Shown: positions 1-8,663, counted from the stretch's first letter. The stretch: DNA of 64,000 nt from Amphibacillus sp052055485 (GCF_052055485.1 NZ_CP197171.1:1736001-1800000), one strand, 5' to 3'. Made by a program: numbers and translations. The notes: a model not told the origin generated them from the letters alone.

Positions 1-4
1 AACC

Positions 5-265
5 AAAATCGATGATGTAAGAGGAGTAAGCTTTCCGATTTGTTATTAAAGAGAGCTGAGGTTGCTGAGAACTCAGTATAACAACGAAGCTGAATGGACT
101 TACTAGAGCTTTTTTGAACATCACTAAGTAGGAAGAGCCGGTTTATCCCCGTGATCAGATCAAAGTGTAGAGAAAATATTCTCTAAAATGGTGGTGGTAC
201 CGCGGTTTGTTAGTGCTGAAAAAAATCGTCCCCTAAATAGTTTAACGCTATTTAGGGGATTTTTA
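5..265 (+). promoter_or_regulatory. T-box leader of the trp operon (tRNA-Trp responsive)
   Basis: This leader should sense uncharged tRNA-Trp and let transcription continue into trpE when tryptophan is short. The conserved T-box element is visible at about 187-205, with the acceptor-pairing bulge TGGT at 195-198 followed by ACCGCGG. In the Stem I region the sequence GAATGGAC at 92-99 places TGG, the Trp codon, at 95-97 as the specifier. A terminator follows at 230-264, then a ribosome site and trpE. Bacillus subtilis controls its trp operon with TRAP instead, while T-box control of trp genes is known in other Firmicutes. The 5' edge of the leader is approximate because the window starts close to it. 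Confidence 0.9.
230..264 (+). terminator. T-box regulated terminator upstream of trpE
   Basis: An 11-bp perfect stem, CCCCTAAATAG at 230-240 and CTATTTAGGGG at 248-258, closes a 7-nt loop and is followed by a run of T. It lies directly after the T-box antiterminator sequence, so it is the alternative structure disrupted when uncharged tRNA binds. Confidence 0.9.
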
Positions 266-293
266 ATATTTAAAAATAAGGGAGTGATCAACA

Positions 294-1670
294 TTGACTT
301 ATCCATATCAAAAACGGGAGCTTAATGCAGATACGTTAACTCCGATTGCTGTCTTCAATCGATTGCAAGGGAAGAAGAAATTTATTTTAGAAAGCTCAAG
401 TAACCATGAGGATAAAGGACGTTATTCTTTTATTGGCATGAATCCATTCAAGGAAATCATAGCAACAGATCAGAAAGTTGACGTTAAAATCGGTAATCGA
501 ATCGAACGGATCGTCGGAAAGCCACTTGAAATTGTTAAGGAACATATTCCACATGTAGATTTAGATTTACCCTTTGCCTTTTACAGTGGTGCGGTTGGTT
601 ATATCGGTTATGACATCATTCGTCAATATGAAGAGATTGGTGAGCGACTTGAGGATGAAATAAATATGCCTGATTTGCATTTGATGATTTATCAGGATTT
701 GCTTATTTTTGATCATCAAAAACAGACGTTAACGATCATTGCAGTTGATCTGACAAAGTCGAGAAGTCTTTCGATATTAAATGAAGCTCTTGACCAGATC
801 ACTGAGCAGCTTTTAACCAATCTGCAGGAAGACATTGAAGAAAATCACACCTTAGCTTTTGAGCCGTCAATCGATCAGGAGACGTTCATGAATAAGGTAA
901 AAGAGGCAAAAAAATATATTGCTAATGGCGATATATTTCAAGTCGTTTTGTCACAACGCATGAAGGCAGACTTTGCTGGCGATCCTTTTTACTTTTATCG
1001 TCGGTTAAGAGTAACAAATCCATCACCCTATATGTATTATTTAGATTTTGGTGATTATCTTGTGCTTGGCGCTTCACCAGAAAGCTTAATTAAGGCAAAA
1101 GGGCAGCAATTAACGACCAATCCAATTGCTGGAACGCGACCACGTGGAGCAACAGCAGAAATCGATCAAAAGTTAGCCGAACAACTTTTGGCAGATCCCA
1201 AAGAATGTGCTGAGCATAAAATGCTGATTGATTTAAGCAGAAATGATTTAGGGCGTGTTTGCAAAAGTGGGACGATTCAAATACCTGAATATATGATCGT
1301 TGAACGCTATCAGCATGTGATGCATATTGTTTCTAAAGTGACTGGAGAACTAGAGGAACATGTGACAGCGATTGATGCACTGCTTTCCCTTTTACCTGCC
1401 GGGACGGTTTCAGGTGCACCAAAGGTTAAATCAATGCAGATCATTAATCAATTAGAAGATGTTAAGCGCGGGGTCTATGCGGGAGCAGTTGGTTATATCA
1501 ATATGAATGGTGACCTTGATCTCGCCATAGCGATTCGAACGATGGTGCTTAAAGACAAGCGAGCTTATGTTCAAGCAGGTGCTGGGATTGTTCATGATTC
1601 AGATCCAGCTAGTGAGTACCAAGAGACATTGAATAAAGCAAAAGCCTTGTTGGAGGTGGCGCAGAAATGA
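294..1670 (+). CDS. trpE: Anthranilate synthase component I
   Basis: TrpE converts chorismate and ammonia or glutamine-derived nitrogen to anthranilate, the first committed step to tryptophan. The 458-residue product has the usual length. The N-terminal region has an LES-type motif (ILESSS, about residue 31) associated with tryptophan feedback binding. The C-terminal chorismate-binding domain shows PIAGTRPRG near 277 and PAGTVSGAPKVKSMQI near 366. Translation appears to start at TTG 294, seven bases after AAGGGAGTGAT; no better ATG is present. It is the first gene after the T-box terminator and its stop overlaps the trpG start by 4 bases. Its partner TrpG looks glutaminase-dead, so ammonia may be the real substrate, or a PabA encoded elsewhere may serve it (inference). 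Confidence 0.96.
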   Translation: MTYPYQKRELNADTLTPIAVFNRLQGKKKFILESSSNHEDKGRYSFIGMNPFKEIIATDQKVDVKIGNRIERIVGKPLEIVKEHIPHVDLDLPFAFYSGAVGYIGYDIIRQYEEIGERLEDEINMPDLHLMIYQDLLIFDHQKQTLTIIAVDLTKSRSLSILNEALDQITEQLLTNLQEDIEENHTLAFEPSIDQETFMNKVKEAKKYIANGDIFQVVLSQRMKADFAGDPFYFYRRLRVTNPSPYMYYLDFGDYLVLGASPESLIKAKGQQLTTNPIAGTRPRGATAEIDQKLAEQLLADPKECAEHKMLIDLSRNDLGRVCKSGTIQIPEYMIVERYQHVMHIVSKVTGELEEHVTAIDALLSLLPAGTVSGAPKVKSMQIINQLEDVKRGVYAGAVGYINMNGDLDLAIAIRTMVLKDKRAYVQAGAGIVHDSDPASEYQETLNKAKALLEVAQK

Positions 1671-2254
1671 TTCTATTAATTGATAATCAGGGTTCATTTA
1701 CGTATAACTTATATCAATATTTAGGCGAATTAGGAGAAATCGTTCATGTGGTTAGAAACAATCAAATGACACTAACAGAGCTTAAACAGCTAGCCCCTGA
1801 AGCAATTGTCTTCGCTTCAGGTTCTGTGACACCGGAAGAGAGCGAATTTTGTTTGCAAATCATTAAAACTTTTGAACAGAAGATTCCGATTTTAGGGATT
1901 GGCTTCGGTCATCAATTGATTGGTAAAGCTTATGGGGCAACAATCTGTCAAGCCAAACAGATTAGGCATGCTAAGCAAGCAAAAATTAGCCATCAACAAG
2001 CAGGTCTGTTTAAAAATTTGCCCAGTCCAATGGAAGTCATGTGCTATCACTCACTTGTGATTGATAAACAAACCCTACCGAATTGTTTGTTGATTACAGC
2101 AACTTCAATAGATGATCAGGAAATTATGGCGATTCAACATATGGATGATCCGATCTACGGTTTGCAATTTCATCCGGAATCAATGGGTACACCAAAGGGC
2201 AAGGAGATATTAGCAGAATTTCTTAATACTGTGAAGCGGAGGGAGTCACAATGA
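1667..2254 (+). CDS. trpG: Anthranilate synthase component II-like amidotransferase, catalytic Cys missing
   Basis: The fold and position are those of TrpG, the glutaminase subunit that passes ammonia to TrpE. The 195-residue length is normal and the C-terminal His-Glu pair is present in GLQFHPES near residue 167. The nucleophile elbow, normally GVCLGHQ, reads GIGFGHQ: codon 79 at 1901-1903 is GGC, glycine instead of cysteine. The glutamine-binding loop PGPGTPEE reads SGSVTPEE near residue 53. The frame is intact and flanked by 4-base ATGA overlaps with trpE and trpD, so this is not a simple broken gene. The protein is probably unable to hydrolyse glutamine and may act only as a structural partner (inference). 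Confidence 0.9.
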   Translation: MILLIDNQGSFTYNLYQYLGELGEIVHVVRNNQMTLTELKQLAPEAIVFASGSVTPEESEFCLQIIKTFEQKIPILGIGFGHQLIGKAYGATICQAKQIRHAKQAKISHQQAGLFKNLPSPMEVMCYHSLVIDKQTLPNCLLITATSIDDQEIMAIQHMDDPIYGLQFHPESMGTPKGKEILAEFLNTVKRRESQ

Positions 2255-3279
2255 AAAGCTATTTAGAAAAAGTACTGTCAGGAAAACATTTAACGATAGC
2301 CGAGATGGAAGAGGCTGCCCAGTTGATGTTCAATCCAGCGACATCAGAAGCGTTAGTCGGTGGGTTTCTAACAGCATTGAAATATAAAGGCGAAACAGTG
2401 AGTGAGATAACAGGACTTGTCAATGTGATCCGTCAAAAGGCGCTTAAGATGCCAATGATGATCACGGATGTAATGGATAACTGCGGAACAGGTGGTGATC
2501 ATTCGCAAAGCTTCAACATTAGTACGACAAGTGCTTTTGTTTTGGCAGGAGCGGGCATTAAAGTAGCTAAACATGGCAATCGAAGTATTTCTAGTCAAAC
2601 GGGGAGTGCGGATGTTTTAGAAGCACTTGGGATTGAACTTAGCACCACCCCTGAGCAAATGAGTGATTTACTCAATCAGAATGGGATTGCTTTTCTGTAT
2701 GCCCCTCATGTTCACCCAGACATGAAGCACGTGATGCGTGTCCGGTTGGGATTAGGGATTCCAACGATTTTTAATTTAATTGGTCCCTTGACAAATCCTG
2801 TTCATTTATCCACCCAATTGCTGGGTCTTTATCGTCGAGATCTACTTGAACAAATGGCAAGTGTGCTTGATCAGCTCGGGAGAAAACGTGCCCTTGTCAT
2901 TAATGGTGCAGGTTATATGGATGAAGCTTCACTAGCTGGTCAAAATCATTGTGTTTTATTGAATCAAGGAGAGTTCACTTCATTTACCATTCATCCAGAA
3001 GAGGTTGGCTTACCCGTTGTTGATAATGAGCAGATCAAAGGCGGTCATGCAAAAGAAAATGCCCGTATTTTGCAAAGTGTGTTAAATGGTGAAACAGGCC
3101 CACATCGAGACATCGTTTTATTAAATGCGGGCTTAGGCATTTTTGCGAATGGGTTAGTGGAAACGGTAAAAGATGGGGTAGCGCTAGCTAAAGAGAGCAT
3201 TGATTCAGGTGAAGCTTTGAAACGGTTAACAGGCTTAATGGATGATAGTAAAACGTTCAGTCAAGGGGTGAGCAAATGA
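2251..3279 (+). CDS. trpD: Anthranilate phosphoribosyltransferase
   Basis: TrpD transfers the phosphoribosyl group of PRPP to anthranilate in the cytoplasm. The 342-residue protein has the PRPP-binding motif DNCGTGGD near residue 75 and the KHGNRS segment near 110 expected for the family. The start overlaps the trpG stop (ATGA), with AGCGGAGGGAG just upstream as ribosome site. Its stop overlaps the trpC start in the same way, which points to translational coupling along the operon. Nothing in the catalytic motifs looks unusual. Confidence 0.96.
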   Translation: MKSYLEKVLSGKHLTIAEMEEAAQLMFNPATSEALVGGFLTALKYKGETVSEITGLVNVIRQKALKMPMMITDVMDNCGTGGDHSQSFNISTTSAFVLAGAGIKVAKHGNRSISSQTGSADVLEALGIELSTTPEQMSDLLNQNGIAFLYAPHVHPDMKHVMRVRLGLGIPTIFNLIGPLTNPVHLSTQLLGLYRRDLLEQMASVLDQLGRKRALVINGAGYMDEASLAGQNHCVLLNQGEFTSFTIHPEEVGLPVVDNEQIKGGHAKENARILQSVLNGETGPHRDIVLLNAGLGIFANGLVETVKDGVALAKESIDSGEALKRLTGLMDDSKTFSQGVSK

Positions 3280-4043
3280 CCATTCTAGAAACCATTCTAT
3301 TGGAAAAGGAAAAAGAAGTTAAACAATTAAAAAAGGATGTTTCACTGACAGAGCAGAAACGACTCACGCCGATTCATTCTTTTATTGCTCAATGTCGAAA
3401 GGATCAATCGTTAATAATCATTGCTGAATTTAAGCGAGCTTCTCCATCAAAGGGAATCATCAATCCAGATCTTGATCCGACAAAACAAGCGGAACAATAT
3501 CAAGCGTTGGGGGCAAGTATGATCTCTGTCTTAACGGATCAACCCTTTTTTAAAGGGAGTTATGCAGATTTAGCAGCCGTTCGGAATACTGTTGACTTAC
3601 CAATATTAAATAAAGATTTTATCATCGATGAAGTGCAGATTGATCGTGCTTATCGTTATGGGGCTGATGTGATTTTGCTTATTGCAGCCAGCTTGCCAGA
3701 GCAACGGTTAAATGACCTTTATCAGTATGCGATTAAGCTTGGCTTGGAGGTTCTCTTTGAAGTTCACAAGCCGGAAGAACTTACGATAGCGAATCGAATC
3801 GGTGCAGAGTTAATTGGCGTCAATAATCGAGACTTAAAAACCTTTGAAGTTGACCTGAAGGTAACTGAGCAATTAGCTCAATTGCTTGATATTGACCGTC
3901 AAATCCTAGTGAGTGAAAGTGGCATTCAGACGGCTGCAGATGTGCAACGTTTAAAACAAGCTGGTGCGAGAGCGATTTTAGTTGGAGAAACGTTAATGCG
4001 GGCAAATGATTTACAAGCAACGTTCAGTGATTTTTTGAAATGA
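3276..4043 (+). CDS. trpC: Indole-3-glycerol phosphate synthase
   Basis: TrpC closes the ring of carboxyphenylaminodeoxyribulose phosphate to form indole-3-glycerol phosphate. The 255-residue TIM-barrel protein has the diagnostic IIAEFKRASPSKG near residue 48, LNKDFIIDE near 110 and GVNNRDLKTFEVD near 180. It is monofunctional: TrpF is encoded separately downstream, as in Bacillus and unlike the fused enterobacterial protein. The 4-base overlap with trpD and the short gap to trpF place it within the single trp operon. Confidence 0.96.
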   Translation: MTILETILLEKEKEVKQLKKDVSLTEQKRLTPIHSFIAQCRKDQSLIIIAEFKRASPSKGIINPDLDPTKQAEQYQALGASMISVLTDQPFFKGSYADLAAVRNTVDLPILNKDFIIDEVQIDRAYRYGADVILLIAASLPEQRLNDLYQYAIKLGLEVLFEVHKPEELTIANRIGAELIGVNNRDLKTFEVDLKVTEQLAQLLDIDRQILVSESGIQTAADVQRLKQAGARAILVGETLMRANDLQATFSDFLK

Positions 4044-4053
4044 GGGAATGATT

Positions 4054-4656
4054 ATGCTTGTTAAAATATGTGGGATAAGAACTATAGAAGCGGGTCTAAC
4101 CGCAGCGAGCATGGGCGCAGATTTAGTTGGATTTGTTTTTGCTGAAAGTAAACGGCAAGTATCCGTAGCAGAAGCAGTTCGAATAAGAAAACAATTACCA
4201 CCTCAGGTAAAAGGGGTTGGCGTTTTTGTCAATACACCGATTTCAACCGTTAATCAGATAGCTAGAGAAGTCAAATTAGATTATGTTCAGTTACACGGTG
4301 AAGAAACCGTAGCTAGTTGTTTAGCAAGTGATTTTCCCGTTATCAAGGCACTATCGATTCAAACAGAAGAGGACCTTAAAAAGGTGAACATGTTTTTACC
4401 CGTTGTTGACTATCTACTGATCGATGGACCGATCGCTGGTAGCGGTCAGGTATTTGATTGGAAGCTGCTTGATTCAATTCCCCACGCTCGAAAAAAAATG
4501 ATTTTGGCTGGGGGCTTAACCCCAAGCAATGTACAAGAGGCAATCAATCAAGTTGATCCAATCGGGGTAGATGTGTCGAGTGGTGTTGAAACAAATGGAG
4601 TCAAAGATAATCAGAAAATCGAACAATTTATTAAAAAAGCAAAGGGAGTTAGGTGA
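4054..4656 (+). CDS. trpF: Phosphoribosylanthranilate isomerase
   Basis: TrpF carries out the Amadori rearrangement of phosphoribosylanthranilate. The N-terminal VKICGIRT motif, DYVQLHGEE near residue 75 and LAGGLTPSNV near 152 identify the family, and 200 residues is the normal size. An ATG at 4048 lies one base from the GAGGG ribosome site (4042-4046), while ATG 4054 is seven bases away and starts the protein at MLVKICG, so 4054 is preferred. The stop shares one base with the preferred trpB start. Confidence 0.95.
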   Translation: MLVKICGIRTIEAGLTAASMGADLVGFVFAESKRQVSVAEAVRIRKQLPPQVKGVGVFVNTPISTVNQIAREVKLDYVQLHGEETVASCLASDFPVIKALSIQTEEDLKKVNMFLPVVDYLLIDGPIAGSGQVFDWKLLDSIPHARKKMILAGGLTPSNVQEAINQVDPIGVDVSSGVETNGVKDNQKIEQFIKKAKGVR

Positions 4657-5873
4657 TGAATATGTCAATGTATCAACAGCCAGATTTAACTGGACATTTC
4701 GGCTCATTTGGTGGGCGATTTGTTCCTGAAACCTTAATGCCAGCAATTATTGAACTTGAAGCGGCCTATCAAGAAGCCATCGACGATCCTGATTTTCAAA
4801 AGCAATTAACCGATTATTTAACACAATATGTGGGTCGAGAAACGCCACTTTATTATGCTGAACGCTTAACCCAGGCGTTAGGTGGGGCGAAGATTTATTT
4901 AAAGCGAGAAGATTTAAATCATACCGGTGCGCACAAAATTAATAATGCCCTCGGTCAAGCTTTATTGACCGTTAGAATGGGTAAGAAAAAAGTAGTGGCA
5001 GAAACAGGCGCAGGGCAACATGGTGTGGCAACGGCTACAGTATCGGCATTATTAGGACTCGAATGTATTATTTTTATGGGTGAAGAGGATATCCAACGCC
5101 AAAAACTAAATGTCTTTCGGATGGAACTTCTCGGTGCAAAGGTTGTGAGTGTAAGCCAAGGGAGTGGAACTTTAAAAGATGCAGTTAATGAAGCACTCCG
5201 ATACTGGGTAACCCATGTTGAAGATACTCACTATATTCTAGGCTCTGTTGTAGGACCACATCCTTTTCCAAAAATCGTTCGTGATTTTCAAAGTGTGATT
5301 GGCAGTGAAACAAAACAGCAGTTTGCGGATGTTGCCGGGGGGCTTCCTGATGCGATTGTTGCCTGTATTGGGGGAGGAAGCAATGCAATGGGTATGTTTT
5401 ATCCATTCATTAATGATCAGAAGGTTAATTTATATGGGATTGAAGCGGGTGGGCTTGGTCTAGAGTCAGGCAAACATGCGGCTACCCTTACAGATGGTAA
5501 AGTAGGTGTTTTACACGGGATGATGACGTATTTGCTTCAAGATCAAAAGGGTCAGATTGAAGAAGCAAGCTCGATCTCAGCTGGGCTTGATTATCCAGGT
5601 GTCGGTCCAGAACATAGCCACTTGAAAGAGATTGATCGTGTAACTTATCGATCCGTTACCGATAAGGAAGCCTTAGAAGGGTTAAAACTACTCTCGCAAA
5701 TGGAAGGGATTATTCCAGCGTTAGAGAGTGCCCATGCCATTGCGTATTTAACTGAGTTGGCACCTAAAATGGGTGCTGATCAATCGATTGTTGTTTGTCT
5801 TTCCGGACGTGGCGATAAAGATGTTGAAACGGTTCAATCTGCATTAGGAGGGGATTTGAATGTCAATAACTAA
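4656..5873 (+). CDS. trpB: Tryptophan synthase beta subunit
   Basis: TrpB condenses indole with serine using PLP. The 405-residue product has the PLP lysine in LNHTGAHKINNALG near residue 85, the phosphate-binding loop GGGSNAMG near 230 and LSGRGDKD near 377. Candidate starts are GTG 4653, ATG 4656 and ATG 4662; ATG 4656 lies seven bases from AAGGGAG and overlaps the trpF stop as TGATG. The 3' end overlaps trpA by 14 bases, which fits the TrpA-TrpB complex being made from coupled genes. Confidence 0.96.
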   Translation: MNMSMYQQPDLTGHFGSFGGRFVPETLMPAIIELEAAYQEAIDDPDFQKQLTDYLTQYVGRETPLYYAERLTQALGGAKIYLKREDLNHTGAHKINNALGQALLTVRMGKKKVVAETGAGQHGVATATVSALLGLECIIFMGEEDIQRQKLNVFRMELLGAKVVSVSQGSGTLKDAVNEALRYWVTHVEDTHYILGSVVGPHPFPKIVRDFQSVIGSETKQQFADVAGGLPDAIVACIGGGSNAMGMFYPFINDQKVNLYGIEAGGLGLESGKHAATLTDGKVGVLHGMMTYLLQDQKGQIEEASSISAGLDYPGVGPEHSHLKEIDRVTYRSVTDKEALEGLKLLSQMEGIIPALESAHAIAYLTELAPKMGADQSIVVCLSGRGDKDVETVQSALGGDLNVNN

Positions 5874-6636
5874 ATTAGATCAAGCTTTACAGCAAACGTT
5901 AGTAAAGGGTGACAAAATATTTATTCCTTATATTATGGCAGGAGATGGTGGACTCGATCAACTTCCAGAGCAGATTAACTTTTTAGCTGAAGCGGGCGCA
6001 ACAGCTATTGAGTTAGGTATTCCATTTTCAGATCCGGTCGCAGATGGACCCTTCATTCAAGCCGCCGGACTCAGAGCGCTTCAACAAGGAGTGAGCCTCC
6101 GTTCTATTTTGAAAATTTTGAAGCACACAAAGGAGCAGCGCGCGATTCCAATTGTGTTGATGACTTATTTTAATCCTATTTATGCCTATGACTTGGAGAC
6201 ATGTTTAAAAGATTGCGCTGAAGCAGGTGTTTTCGGCTTGATTATTCCTGACTTGCCATTAGAAGAAGAGGGCACCATCCCAGAACTTATGGAAAATCAT
6301 GGTCTAGCACTTATTCGCCTAGCTACATTAACCAGTTCAAAGGAAAGATTGACGCAAATTGCCGAACGAACGACTGGATTTTTATATGCTGTTACCGTGA
6401 CTGGAACGACAGGTGTAAGAAGTCAATTTATCGAATCGATTGGTGATTATTTAACAGATCTAAAAACGATCAGTAAAAAGCCCGTCCTCGCTGGTTTTGG
6501 TGTATCAAATCCTGAACAGGTCAAGGAGCTAAGTCATTATTGTGATGGGGTCATTGTTGGTAGTAAAATTGTCGCTAGCCTGCATGAAGGAAAACGAGAA
6601 ACAATTGAAAAATTGATTCAGGCAGCAAAAGGATAA
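5860..6636 (+). CDS. trpA: Tryptophan synthase alpha subunit
   Basis: TrpA cleaves indole-3-glycerol phosphate and channels indole to TrpB. The catalytic glutamate and aspartate are in ELGIPFSDPVADGP near residues 47-60, and TGTTGVR near 178 and GFGVSNPEQ near 214 form the phosphate-binding side of the barrel. The start ATG 5860 lies inside the trpB 3' end, preceded by a strong AGGAGGGG. It is the last gene of the operon. No clear intrinsic terminator follows; a 20-bp repeat array begins 23 bases after the stop. Confidence 0.96.
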   Translation: MSITKLDQALQQTLVKGDKIFIPYIMAGDGGLDQLPEQINFLAEAGATAIELGIPFSDPVADGPFIQAAGLRALQQGVSLRSILKILKHTKEQRAIPIVLMTYFNPIYAYDLETCLKDCAEAGVFGLIIPDLPLEEEGTIPELMENHGLALIRLATLTSSKERLTQIAERTTGFLYAVTVTGTTGVRSQFIESIGDYLTDLKTISKKPVLAGFGVSNPEQVKELSHYCDGVIVGSKIVASLHEGKRETIEKLIQAAKG

Positions 6637-6659
6637 ATACAAAATAATTATTATGTAAA

Positions 6660-6920
6660 AATGCAATCAAGTTAGCTGAAATACAGTCAAGTTAGGGGAA
6701 ATGCAATCAAGTTAGCTGAAATACAGTCAAGTTAGGGGAAATGCAATCAAGTTAGCTGAAATGCAGTCAAGTTAGGGAAAATACAGTCAAGTTAGCCGAA
6801 ATACAATCAAGTTAGCTGAAATGCAGTCAAGTTAGGGAAAATGCAATCAAGTAAACGAAAATACAATCAAGTTAGCCGAAAATACAATCAACTTTTCCGA
6901 ATTACAATCAAGTTAATTGA
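6660..6920 (+). repeat. 20-bp tandem repeat array, about 13 units
   Basis: The stretch is made of about thirteen consecutive 20-21 bp units of the form AATRCARTCAAGTTAGSNGA, two unit types alternating at first and decaying at the 3' end. A further isolated unit lies near 6945. The period is not a multiple of three and each unit carries a stop in one frame, so it is not coding. The same core in the opposite orientation forms the array at 59020-59360. It lies between trpA and the convergent NADH oxidase gene. I recognise no named repeat family. Confidence 0.9.
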
Positions 6921-6984
6921 TTTTTAAACAAGTTTCATAATAAAGCAGTCAAGTTAGACAAAAAAGTGATAAAGTCGATTTATT

Positions 6985-7172
6985 GTTGTTTGAAAAGAGC
7001 GTACTATTTCTTAAAGTGCGAGTTCAAAAGGAGCATAAAAAAGAGTGGAGTAGTTCGAGGATACGAAGCTTTGAGCTAGCTCCGGAGCATATGTTTATCA
7101 TATGCATGAGGAAGGGAGAAGCTAGTAGACAAAGACATGCGACAGCTATTTTTAGCATGCTTTTTGAGCAAC
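6985..7172. repeat. Short element with imperfect inverted ends
   Basis: The segment begins with TTGTTTGAAAAGAGCG and ends with the roughly complementary GCATGCTTTTTGAGCAA. Inside is an interrupted palindrome CATATG...CATATG around 7088-7104 and an AGCT-rich stretch. An open frame across it has no family resemblance and I regard it as non-coding. The ends resemble those of the short element at 22526-22620. It looks like a small dispersed palindromic repeat of the MITE type, an inference from structure alone. Confidence 0.45.
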
Positions 7173-7186
7173 CTCATATAAATAAT

Positions 7187-7220
7187 CCCCTTAAAGTTAT
7201 CAATAGCTAACTTTAAGGGG
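7187..7220 (-). terminator. Terminator after the NADH oxidase gene
   Basis: A perfect 13-bp stem, CCCCTTAAAGTTA at 7187-7199 and TAACTTTAAGGGG at 7208-7220, begins seven bases beyond the end of the minus-strand NADH oxidase gene. The downstream tract on the minus strand is A/T-rich rather than a pure T run, so efficiency is uncertain. Confidence 0.65.
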
Positions 7221-7226
7221 AGAGAA

Positions 7227-8591
7227 TTATACTTCAGTTGTTTCCTTTTCTAGCACAGTTTCTTGTTGAACAGCTTTTAAGGCAACTTCATTCAAGTAAT
7301 TTACCGGTTTATTGAAATGCGGTTGGAAGAAGAAATCAGTTAAAGCCAGCTGCTCAATGGTCATACCATTCGCAATGGCAACACTAACTGTATTGACAAC
7401 TTGAGTTAAGTCGATATCTGAGATAACTTGTGCACCAACGATGCGATTTGATCCAACCTCGTAAACCAATTTTAATTGAATCAGATTATTTTCAGGCATA
7501 AAATCAGGACGATAAGTTTCTTCGATTGAAGTTGATCGTACCTCGATATTGTTTATGTTTGCTGCTGTTTCAGTTAGTCCAGTTGAACCAATATAGTGGT
7601 TGTAAATTTTCAAGCCAGATGTTCCTTGTGTACCTGGATGAGGAACTCTTGCTTCAACTAAGTTTTGAGCAACGAGCGTTCCCATTCGAACAGCGTTTGT
7701 TGCTAATGGGATATAAGCTGCTTTACCTGTTGGGTTATATGGGACGGCACAACAGTCACCAGCTGCATAAACGTCTTTTGCACTTGTGCGCATGTATTGG
7801 TCGACAACAATCGCTCCACTTGGTAACATGTCTACTTGCTCTTTAAAAAGATCAGTATTTGGTCGGAAGCCAATACACATAACGACGAGCTCAGCTTCAA
7901 CTTCACACTTATTGGTGATCACCTTTTCAACTTTACCATTACCTTCAAAACCAGAAACCATTTCGTTGAGTAGTAATTGAACACCTTTATCTCGGAAAGA
8001 TTGTTCAACAGGATCAGTAAATGATTTGTCCAAGTAACGATTTAAAATGCGTGATTCAGCATCAATTAACGTGACATTCTTACCCTTTTCTTCAAAAGCT
8101 TCAACTAATTCAACACCAATATATCCACCACCAACGACGGTAACATTGTTAACATGTTCGGAACGACGAATGATTTCTTTGGCATGATCATAGTTTTTAC
8201 ATAATACAACATTCTCTAAATCTGAACCAGGTATAGGTGGAGTGAGTGGCCATGATCCAGTTGAGATAATTAATTTATCATACGAATGAATCGTAAACTC
8301 ACCGCTATTTAAATCCCTTGCTTCTAGTTGCTTTTGTTCAGTATCAACGGTGACCACTTCATGTTCCATATGCATCTTGATCCCTTTGTCTTCAAAGCCA
8401 TCAACTGAAGCATAGAATAGTGATTCTGCTTTTTCAACAACACCACCAACATACAAAGCAATCCCACAAGATAAGAACGACACCGTATCATTTCGTTCAA
8501 ATACTTCAATTTCTGCTTCAGGGTATAAAGCTAGCGTGTTTTTAATTGCTGCTGTTCCTGCATGTGTACAACCAATAACTGCTACTTTCAT
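7227..8591 (-). CDS. nox: NADH oxidase, probably water-forming
   Basis: This FAD enzyme of the pyridine nucleotide-disulphide oxidoreductase class oxidises NADH with oxygen and so regenerates NAD+. The single redox cysteine is in SFLSCGIALYVGG near residue 43, as in Nox and CoA-disulphide reductases. The NADH-binding GGGYIGVE lies near 158 and the FAD-binding AAGDCCAV near 280. The conserved DFFFQPHFNKP near 428 favours Nox over CoA-disulphide reductase. The chosen ATG 8591 follows GGAGG by eight bases; an upstream ATG at 8606 would overlap that ribosome site. A sigma-A promoter and Rex-like operator lie upstream, suggesting control by the NADH/NAD+ ratio (inference). Confidence 0.88.
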   Translation of the reverse strand: MKVAVIGCTHAGTAAIKNTLALYPEAEIEVFERNDTVSFLSCGIALYVGGVVEKAESLFYASVDGFEDKGIKMHMEHEVVTVDTEQKQLEARDLNSGEFTIHSYDKLIISTGSWPLTPPIPGSDLENVVLCKNYDHAKEIIRRSEHVNNVTVVGGGYIGVELVEAFEEKGKNVTLIDAESRILNRYLDKSFTDPVEQSFRDKGVQLLLNEMVSGFEGNGKVEKVITNKCEVEAELVVMCIGFRPNTDLFKEQVDMLPSGAIVVDQYMRTSAKDVYAAGDCCAVPYNPTGKAAYIPLATNAVRMGTLVAQNLVEARVPHPGTQGTSGLKIYNHYIGSTGLTETAANINNIEVRSTSIEETYRPDFMPENNLIQLKLVYEVGSNRIVGAQVISDIDLTQVVNTVSVAIANGMTIEQLALTDFFFQPHFNKPVNYLNEVALKAVQQETVLEKETTEV

Positions 8592-8663
8592 CTTTTCCGC
8601 CTCCATTTTCGTTCAAAATTTCACATTATTAAATAAAACCAATAGAATGTTTGCAATAAACTT

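Noticed and set aside
1667..2254. trpG as a pseudogene
   Set aside because: The frame is full length, coupled on both sides and conserved outside the catalytic spots, so loss of activity without loss of the protein is the better reading.
6660..6920. Possible CRISPR array
   Set aside because: The units are contiguous with no unique spacers, repeats are only 20 bp and degenerate, and no cas genes are in the window.
6983..7210. 75-codon open frame after the 20-bp array
   Set aside because: It spans a palindromic element and a terminator stem and has no ribosome site.
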